DNA from: Pricia antarctica
GTDB taxonomy: Bacteria > Bacteroidota > Bacteroidia > Flavobacteriales > Flavobacteriaceae
Assembly: GCA_011050085.1 (NCBI GenBank)
Contig: DRGL01000047.1
Coordinates: 1-44,203, forward strand
Direction of reading: 5' to 3'
Length of the DNA: 44,203 nucleotides
Both the position numbers and the translations under genes were made by a program. Below the pieces are notes generated by a model. It saw only the letters and a list, made by a program, of their open reading frames with translations, did not search any database and was not told where the DNA came from. Shown piece by piece: positions 39,901-44,203 of this stretch; within the stretch, counting starts at the first letter, position 1; each line of letters starts with the position of its first letter.

Positions 39901-40762
39901 CAGTATCGAGAATCTCGTCGATATGCTCCTTTTCCAAAACGGTATCCCGATCTAAAATAATTTCATTACGTTCGATTGAAACCACTTCGCCAGTATCCTC
40001 ATCCACAAAATCCTCATGCCATGTGTTCAAAACCCTTGCTGCCAATTTGCGGCCCAGTACTTTTTTCAAACCAGCCTTAGATACCTTGATTTCTTCGGAA
40101 AGGTCAAATATTTCTAAAATATCTTTGTCCCTCTCAAAACCAATAGCCCTAAAAAGTGTAGTAACAGGTAGTTTCTTTTTTCTATCGATATACGCGTACA
40201 TTACGCCATTAATATCAGTAGCAAATTCAATCCAAGACCCCTTGAAAGGAATTACCCTTGCGGAATATAACTTTGTTCCGTTAGCATGGAAAGACTGTCC
40301 GAAAAACACTCCTGGAGATCTGTGCAATTGCGAAACCACAACTCTCTCGGCACCGTTAATTACAAAAGTTCCACTAGGCGTCATATAGGGAATTGTTCCT
40401 AAATAAACGTCTTGTACTATTGTTTCAAAATCTTCGTGCTCGGGATCGGTACAGTATAATTTTAGGCGTGCTTTTAAGGGAACGCTGTAAGTAAGACCAC
40501 GCTCGATACACTCTTGAATAGAGTATCGTGGAGGATCTATGAAGTAATCTAAAAATTCAAGTACGAACTGGTTTCGGGTATCCGTAATCGGAAAGTTTTC
40601 CTGGAAGGTGTTATATAAACCTTCATCACCCCTTTCATCTGTTTTCGTCTCAAGTTGAAAAAAATCTTGAAACGATTTTATCTGGATGTCCAAGAAATCC
40701 GGATAGGCCGGCGTGTTCTTAGCGGATGCAAAATTGATTCTCTCAGTCTGTTGTGTGAACAT
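36953..40762 (-). CDS. rpoB: RNA polymerase beta subunit
   Basis: This 1,269-aa second-largest subunit lines the DNA/RNA channel. Motifs include the rifampicin-region [32 protein letters not shown] (split here as [11 protein letters not shown] and [20 protein letters not shown]), [19 protein letters not shown], and the C-terminal [10 protein letters not shown] and [18 protein letters not shown]. The 516/526/531-equivalent residues look wild type (D, H and L in a S/A-L context: D in FMDQTN, H in THKRRL, RLSALGP). The start at 40762 lies about 200 bp downstream of rplL, after an attenuator-like hairpin. Confidence 0.98.
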   Translation of the reverse strand: MFTQQTERINFASAKNTPAYPDFLDIQIKSFQDFFQLETKTDERGDEGLYNTFQENFPITDTRNQFVLEFLDYFIDPPRYSIQECIERGLTYSVPLKARLKLYCTDPEHEDFETIVQDVYLGTIPYMTPSGTFVINGAERVVVSQLHRSPGVFFGQSFHANGTKLYSARVIPFKGSWIEFATDINGVMYAYIDRKKKLPVTTLFRAIGFERDKDILEIFDLSEEIKVSKAGLKKVLGRKLAARVLNTWHEDFVDEDTGEVVSIERNEIILDRDTVLEKEHIDEILDTDAKTILLHKENNAQSDYAIIHNTLQKDPTNSEKEAVEHIYRQLRNAEPPDEETARGIIDKLFFSDQRYNLGEVGRYRMNKKLGLDIGMDKQVLTKEDIITIIKYLIELINSKAEIDDIDHLSNRRVRTVGEQLSSQFGVGLARMARTIRERMNVRDNEVFTPIDLINAKTLSSVINSFFGTNQLSQFMDQTNPLAEITHKRRLSALGPGGLSRERAGFEVRDVHYTHYGRLCPIETPEGPNIGLISSLAVFAKVNPMGFLETPYRKVTDSKVNTKEYIYLSAEEEEGMKIAQANIPLKEDGQIDTEKVIAREEGDFPVVDIQEVNYTDVAPNQIASISASLIPFLEHDDANRALMGSNMMRQAVPLLKPQSPIVGTGLERQVATDSRVLINAEGDGTIEYVDAKMITVKYKRSESEKLVSFEEDSKSYNLVKFRKTNQGTSINLKPIVRKGDKVKKGQVLCEGYATEKGELALGRNLTVAFMPWKGYNFEDAIVISEKVVREDIFTSIHVDEYSLEVRDTKLGAEELTHDIPNVSEEATKDLDENGMIRIGAEVEPGDILIGKITPKGESDPTPEEKLLRAIFGDKAGDVKDASLKASPSLRGVVIEKKLFSRSVKDKRKRSEDKEDLNKLELEYEVKFQELKDILIEKLFTLVNGKTSQGVLNDLGEEVLPKGKKYSQKMLNSVDDFAHLIGGSWTTDKDTNDSVIDLLHNYKIKLNDLQGNLRRDKFTISVGDELPAGIMKLAKVYIAKKRKLKVGDKMAGRHGNKGIVSRIVRQEDMPFLEDGTPVDIVLNPLGVPSRMNIGQIYETVLGWAGLKLGKKFATPIFDGASLDQINEYTDEAGIPRFGHTYLYDGGTGQRFDQPATVGVIYMLKLGHMVDDKMHARSIGPYSLITQQPLGGKAQFGGQRFGEMEVWALEAYGASATLREILTVKSDDVIGRAKTYESIVKGETMPEPGLPESFNVLMHELKGLGLDIRLEE

Positions 40763-40816
40763 CTATGGACAGTGTTTTGAACGTGAATACTAAATCGGGC
40801 AGTATATCTTAATATA

Positions 40817-40848
40817 CAAAATCTATGCTACTCTTGCAATACGCCAAA
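40817..40848 (-). promoter_or_regulatory. Possible internal promoter before rpoB
   Basis: On the minus strand TTG (40845-40847) is followed after 19 bases by TAGATTTTG (40817-40825), one base off the TAnnTTTG consensus. It is downstream of the rplL-rpoB hairpin and could let rpoBC be expressed independently of the ribosomal genes. Confidence 0.35.
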
Positions 40849-40896
40849 ATGTCGTATGTGCAGTATTACTAAAAGCCCTAAATCAAGCGTAATTAT

Positions 40897-40944
40897 AAAA
40901 AGGCTTAGGTCTAACCCCGCCAATGGCGAAAGAAGACCTAAACC
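40897..40944 (-). terminator. Attenuator-like hairpin between rplL and rpoB
   Basis: TTAGGTCT and AGACCTAA arms (40905-40912 and 40934-40941), extended by a GG/CC pair past one mismatch, with an inner cgccaatggcg hairpin, are followed on the minus strand by TTTTTATAA (T-run at 40897-40901). This is the shape of an intrinsic terminator in mid-operon. In E. coli an attenuator at the same place lowers rpoBC relative to rplJL; the same role is inferred here. Confidence 0.75.
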
Positions 40945-40965
40945 CAAGTGCTATGGTTGCGCCTA

Positions 40966-41343
40966 CTACTTAAGCTCAACTTCCGCTCCTGCTTCTTCCA
41001 ATTGTTTTTTAACGGATTCTGCCTCATCTTTCGGCACACCTTCCTTAACGGCTTTCGGTGCACTATCAACGATGTCTTTAGCGTCTTTCAAACCTAATCC
41101 GGTTAATTCTTTGACCAATTTAACAACGGCCAATTTCGAACCACCTGCTGCCTTAAGAATTACGTCGAATTCAGACTTTTCCTCAGCGGCTTCTCCTGCG
41201 TCAGCACCACCTCCGGCGGCTACAGCAACTGCAGCTGCTGCAGGCTCAATACCATATTCGTCTTTTAATATATCGGCTAACTCATTTACCTCTTTTACGG
41301 TCAAGTTTACCAATTGTTCTGCGAAATCTTTTAAATCTGCCAT
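40966..41343 (-). CDS. rplL: Ribosomal protein L7/L12
   Basis: This 125-aa stalk protein recruits translational GTPases to the ribosome. It has the N-terminal dimerisation helix pair ([19 protein letters not shown]), an Ala/Gly-rich hinge (about 36-52) and the conserved globular C-terminal domain ([53 protein letters not shown]). It lies 60 bp after rplJ. Confidence 0.98.
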   Translation of the reverse strand: MADLKDFAEQLVNLTVKEVNELADILKDEYGIEPAAAAVAVAAGGGADAGEAAEEKSEFDVILKAAGGSKLAVVKLVKELTGLGLKDAKDIVDSAPKAVKEGVPKDEAESVKKQLEEAGAEVELK

Positions 41344-41403
41344 TTTTCTATCGTTTAATGTAATTTTAAAATATACTTAGTTTGTAGTGTGTGTGTGTGC
41401 TAT

Positions 41404-41925
41404 TTAATTTTCCCTTTCGGACAACGTCTTCAGGATACCTGCCAATTTACCTCCGCTAGCTTTAAGTCCGGAAATAACATTCTTGGCGGGAGATTGTAAT
41501 AATCCAATAATCTCGCCAATCATCTCTTCCTTAGACTTAATTTCTACCAATTTGTCCAGGTTTTCGTCACCAATATAAATGGCTTCTTCGACAAAGGCTC
41601 CTTTCAAAAGGGGCTTCTTTGTTTTTTTCCTGAAATTCTTGATTAATTTAGCGGGAGCGTTTGCTACCTCCGAAAACATTAAAGAGGTATTGCCCTTTAA
41701 TACTTCTGGAAGGCTACCAAACTCCTTGTCTGAAGCCTCCATTGCTTTACTGAGCAATGTGTTCTTCACAACTGACAGCTGAACGTTAGCCTTATAGCAC
41801 GCCCTTCTTAAATCAGTGGTCTGAACGGCGTTCAAGCCTGATATATCCGCCAAATAAATGGTAGGGCTATCAGCCAAACGGGTAGTCAACTCCTGTATTA
41901 CGTTTGCTTTTTCTTCTCTTGTCAT
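41404..41925 (-). CDS. rplJ: Ribosomal protein L10
   Basis: This 173-aa protein anchors the L7/L12 stalk on 23S rRNA. It has the typical N-terminus MTREEKANVIQELTTRLADS and the body YLADISGLNAVQTTDLRRA, NVQLSVVKNTLLSKAM. The C-terminal helix (NVISGLKASGGKLAGILKTL) binds L7/L12 dimers. It starts 26 bp after rplA, leaving no room for a long L10 leader. Confidence 0.98.
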   Translation of the reverse strand: MTREEKANVIQELTTRLADSPTIYLADISGLNAVQTTDLRRACYKANVQLSVVKNTLLSKAMEASDKEFGSLPEVLKGNTSLMFSEVANAPAKLIKNFRKKTKKPLLKGAFVEEAIYIGDENLDKLVEIKSKEEMIGEIIGLLQSPAKNVISGLKASGGKLAGILKTLSEREN

Positions 41926-41951
41926 ACTATTTGTTTTGAACTACCAGTTCG

Positions 41952-42641
41952 TTAAACCGTTTTCGGATCTAATTGGACACTCGGACTCATGGTACTTGAC
42001 ATGTAAACACTTTTCATGTAAATACCTTTTGCCGCCGCCGGTTTCATTTTGATTAACGTATCTAAAAGTTCTTTGGCATTGTCCGCTATTTTATCGGCAG
42101 AAAATGATGCTTTTCCTACCGCTGCGTGTACGATACCTGTTTTATCTACTTTAAAGTCAATTTTACCAGCTTTTACATCCGATACCGCCTTGGCAACATC
42201 CATGGTCACTGTACCCGTCTTTGGATTAGGCATTAAGCCACGTGGACCTAAAACCCTACCTAAAGGGCCAAGTTTCCCCATTACGCTAGGCATTGTTATG
42301 ATAACATCAACGTCGGTCCAGCCGCCCTTGATTTTATCCAAATATTCGTCCAATCCAACGAAATCAGCACCTGCTTCTGTTGCCTCTGCTTCTTTGTCAG
42401 GAGTAACCAAAGCCAAAACTTTTACATCTTTACCTGTTCCGTGCGGTAATGTTACCACACCACGAATCATTTGGTTTGCCTTTCTAGGGTCAACCCCTAG
42501 TCGAACGGCCAAATCAATGGATGAATCGAACTTTGTACTGGTTATTTCCTTTATCAAAGCGGCCCCCTCATCGATGGAATACATTCTATCCGCATCGATT
42601 TTCGAACGTGCCTCTTTTTGCTTTTTTGTTATTTTTGCCAT
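41952..42641 (-). CDS. rplA: Ribosomal protein L1
   Basis: This 229-aa L1 stalk protein shows the family motifs [57 protein letters not shown] and [19 protein letters not shown]. It controls E-site tRNA release and, in other bacteria, represses its own operon. It lies 20 bp after rplK. Confidence 0.98.
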   Translation of the reverse strand: MAKITKKQKEARSKIDADRMYSIDEGAALIKEITSTKFDSSIDLAVRLGVDPRKANQMIRGVVTLPHGTGKDVKVLALVTPDKEAEATEAGADFVGLDEYLDKIKGGWTDVDVIITMPSVMGKLGPLGRVLGPRGLMPNPKTGTVTMDVAKAVSDVKAGKIDFKVDKTGIVHAAVGKASFSADKIADNAKELLDTLIKMKPAAAKGIYMKSVYMSSTMSPSVQLDPKTV

Positions 42642-42661
42642 TCTAAGTTGCTTTTAAGATT

Positions 42662-43099
42662 TTAAAAGGGACGTTTTCCCGAAACTTTCATGCCCATCGA
42701 CCGTGCCGTACCTGCTACCATACTCATAGCAGATTCAACGGTAAAAGCATTTAAATCGACCATTTTATCCTCGGCGATAGCCTTGATTTGTGTCCATGAA
42801 ACGCTTCCTAGTTTTACCCGGTTCGGTTCGCCAGATCCTTTCTTAATCTTAGCCGCTTCCATCAATTGAACTGCCGCTGGTGGTGTTTTAATGACGAAGT
42901 CAAAAGACTTGTCTTTGTAGACGGTGATAACAACAGGCAGAATTTTGCCCGGTTTGTCCTGCGTTCGCGCATTAAACTGCTTACAGAACTCCATGATGTT
43001 AACACCGGCAGCACCTAAGGCGGGTCCGACCGGTGGCGATGGATTCGCTGCACCTCCCCTAACTTGTAGTTTAACTACTTTACCTATTTCTTTTGCCAT
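42662..43099 (-). CDS. rplK: Ribosomal protein L11
   Basis: This 145-aa protein belongs to the GTPase-associated centre. Conserved stretches include [59 protein letters not shown] and STARSMG-type [12 protein letters not shown]. It lies 73 bp after nusG in the same direction. Confidence 0.98.
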   Translation of the reverse strand: MAKEIGKVVKLQVRGGAANPSPPVGPALGAAGVNIMEFCKQFNARTQDKPGKILPVVITVYKDKSFDFVIKTPPAAVQLMEAAKIKKGSGEPNRVKLGSVSWTQIKAIAEDKMVDLNAFTVESAMSMVAGTARSMGMKVSGKRPF

Positions 43100-43172
43100 T
43101 GTTTACTAATTGATTTGAAGTTGTATTCGTTGGAAGCAACACAACTTTATATATGTAACATTTGTAATTTTA

Positions 43173-43724
43173 CTATACTTTTTCTACTTGCATATAACTA
43201 AGCTCTAAAGGCGTCTTTCTTCCGAAAATCTTTACCATCACCTCTAACTTGCGCTTTTCTTCATTAATTTTCTCTACCGTACCATTGAAACCATTGAAAG
43301 GGCCATCGATGACCTTAACGGTCTCGCCGTGCGTAAATGGAATCGCAATCGAATCAGTGTTAACCGCTAATTCGTCTGCTTTACCAAGCATTCGATTTAC
43401 TTCTGATTTCCGCAGTGGCACAGGATCACCTCCTTTAGTTTCCCCTAGAAAGCCTATAACATTAGTTATAGATCGAATGACATGAATCATCTCACCACCC
43501 AAGTTGGCCTTTATCATAATATATCCCGGAAAATAAACTTTTTCTTTATTAATTTTTTTTCCGTTACGTATTTGAATAACCTTTTCGGTAGGTACAAGAA
43601 CATCTTCTAAATAATCAGCAAATCCGTGACGCTCTACTTCACTTTCAATATAGCCTTTAATCTTATTCTCTTGGCCACTGACTGCTCGCACCACATACCA
43701 TTTCTTATCCAATACTTCTGACAT
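43173..43724 (-). CDS. nusG: Transcription termination/antitermination factor NusG
   Basis: This 183-aa protein has an N-terminal NGN domain (KWYVVRAVSGQENKIKGYIE, VLVPTEKVIQIRNGKK, FPGYIMIKANLGGEMIHVIR) and a C-terminal KOW domain (GETVKVIDGPFNGFNGTVEK, EKRKLEVMVKIFGRKTPLEL). It binds RNA polymerase and couples transcription with translation or Rho. The gene begins 9 bp after the secE stop. Confidence 0.98.
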   Translation of the reverse strand: MSEVLDKKWYVVRAVSGQENKIKGYIESEVERHGFADYLEDVLVPTEKVIQIRNGKKINKEKVYFPGYIMIKANLGGEMIHVIRSITNVIGFLGETKGGDPVPLRKSEVNRMLGKADELAVNTDSIAIPFTHGETVKVIDGPFNGFNGTVEKINEEKRKLEVMVKIFGRKTPLELSYMQVEKV

Positions 43725-43733
43725 AGTGCTTGT

Positions 43734-43922
43734 TTAATTTAAAATATTCTCAAAATACAACTGTACCAAATTACTAAAAACCGTATCGACACCCCAAGTT
43801 GCCAAAGCAAAGACAATGGAAAACACAGCAACAATAATCATTAGATTTGAAGATTCAGCTTTTGGAGGCAACGTAACATTGTTACGAAGCTCTTCAATGG
43901 ATTCCTTTATATATGTCAACAT
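43734..43922 (-). CDS. secE: Preprotein translocase subunit SecE
   Basis: This 62-aa small inner-membrane subunit of SecYEG has an amphipathic N-terminal helix (MLTYIKESIEELRNNVTLP) and one transmembrane segment (LMIIVAVFSIVFALATWGV, about 28-46). I chose ATG 43922 because a longer frame from 43991 would run into tRNA-Trp and because this start gives the normal SecE N-terminus. It lies 39 bp after the tRNA. Confidence 0.95.
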   Translation of the reverse strand: MLTYIKESIEELRNNVTLPPKAESSNLMIIVAVFSIVFALATWGVDTVFSNLVQLYFENILN

Positions 43923-43961
43923 AGGTTTAAGGTTAGATAATTCTGCTGTCGATTTATTCAG

Positions 43962-44034
43962 CACGGGAGGAGAGACTCGAACTCCCGACACCTGGTTTTG
44001 GAGACCAGTGCTCTACCAACTGAGCTACACCCGT
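43962..44034 (-). tRNA. tRNA-Trp (anticodon CCA)
   Basis: On the minus strand, 73 bases fold as a cloverleaf. The acceptor 5' arm is ACGGGTG and the D arm contains TAGCTCAGTTGGTAGAGC. The anticodon stem CTGGT/ACCAG holds loop CTCCAAA with anticodon CCA. The T arm is GGGAG-TTCGAGT-CTCTC and the discriminator base is G. One acceptor pair (position 6) is a T-T mismatch. CCA is not encoded. A tRNA-Trp between tuf and secE is the usual Bacteroidota arrangement. Confidence 0.95.
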
Positions 44035-44081
44035 TTATTATGCCTTTGGCTTTTAACACCTATTGCATAATTGCATGTAAA

Positions 44082-44117
44082 GGTGTTCTGTCCCGATAAT
44101 AATCAGGACGGAACACC
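44082..44117 (-). terminator. Hairpin between tuf and tRNA-Trp
   Basis: ggtgttctgtcc (44082-44093) pairs with ggacggaacacc (44106-44117) over 12 bp with one G-T wobble on the RNA. Only a short T-tract (TTTA) follows on the minus strand, so it may be a partial terminator or a processing site ahead of the tRNA rather than a full stop. Confidence 0.55.
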
Positions 44118-44138
44118 CTTGAACACGCTTAACTTTAA

Positions 44139-44203
44139 TTAATCAATAATTTTGGTAACCTGACCTGCACCAACTGTTCTACCGCCTTCACGAATCGCGA
44201 AAC
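44139..44203 (-). CDS. tuf: Elongation factor Tu, C-terminal end only (partial)
   Basis: The last 21 codons on the minus strand read FAIREGGRTVGAGQVTKIID-stop, the highly conserved C-terminus of EF-Tu. The rest of the gene lies beyond the right edge. EF-Tu delivers aminoacyl-tRNA to the ribosome. The gene is upstream of tRNA-Trp, secE and nusG in the same direction. Confidence 0.95.
   Translation of the reverse strand, partial: FAIREGGRTVGAGQVTKIID

Noticed and set aside
43734-43991. Longer start for secE at 43991
   Set aside because: It would extend into tRNA-Trp and give an unusual N-terminus; ATG 43922 gives the normal SecE length.
1-44203. CRISPR arrays, transposases, integrases, rRNA genes
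   Set aside because: The only regular repeats are in-frame protein repeats; no IS ends, transposase motifs or rRNA sequence were seen.

Overview
The window looks like a chromosomal segment from a member of the Flavobacteriaceae (Bacteroidota), probably marine. The reasons are a type IX secretion (T9SS) adhesin/PorP-SprF/OmpA module, a T9SS type B (gliding-motility-associated) C-terminal domain, a DUF3467 gene directly after rpoC, Bacteroidota-type promoter boxes (TTG with TAnnTTTG), and AT-rich spacers. The genus cannot be named from this sequence.

Region 1 (1-13,673, all on the minus strand) encodes the cell surface. It holds the 5' part of a beta-repeat surface protein, a 1,497-aa Calx-beta/CUB/SdrD-like/beta-helix protein, and a compact module of a 1,261-aa thrombospondin-type-3-repeat adhesin with a T9SS type B sorting domain, a PorP/SprF protein and an OmpA-family protein with TPR and PD40 repeats. 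PorP/SprF and the OmpA protein are likely the outer-membrane and periplasmic partners for export or anchoring of the adhesin.

Region 2 (14,070-22,252, plus strand) holds prfC (release factor 3), a small membrane-anchored protein of unknown function, and a complete tripartite RND efflux operon: lipoprotein adaptor, inner-membrane pump and outer-membrane lipoprotein channel.

Region 3 (22,253-32,190) has low coding density and is rich in decayed genes. A block of [outer-membrane efflux gene - hairpin - aldo/keto reductase gene] is present twice with reciprocal decay. In the first copy the efflux gene is alive and the reductase is a remnant; in the second the efflux gene is broken and the reductase is intact. 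A TPR histidine kinase lies between the copies. Then come a broken ATP-grasp (sugar-transfer-associated type) gene, a live PaaK/CapK-like adenylate-forming enzyme, a probable CoA-binding-protein remnant and a live NeuD/PglD-like acyltransferase. Together the ATP-grasp remnant, CapK-like enzyme and acyltransferase look like the residue of a surface-polysaccharide locus.

Region 4 (32,160-44,203, minus strand) is the conserved information-processing cluster in transcription order: tuf (3' end only), tRNA-Trp, secE, nusG, rplK, rplA, rplJ, rplL, a probable attenuator, rpoB, rpoC, a DUF3467 gene and a strong terminator.

I found no CRISPR array, transposase, integrase or rRNA. The most noteworthy signal is the reciprocal decay of the duplicated block together with the hidden pseudogenes in Region 3. 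I do not see convincing evidence for a wholly new system.
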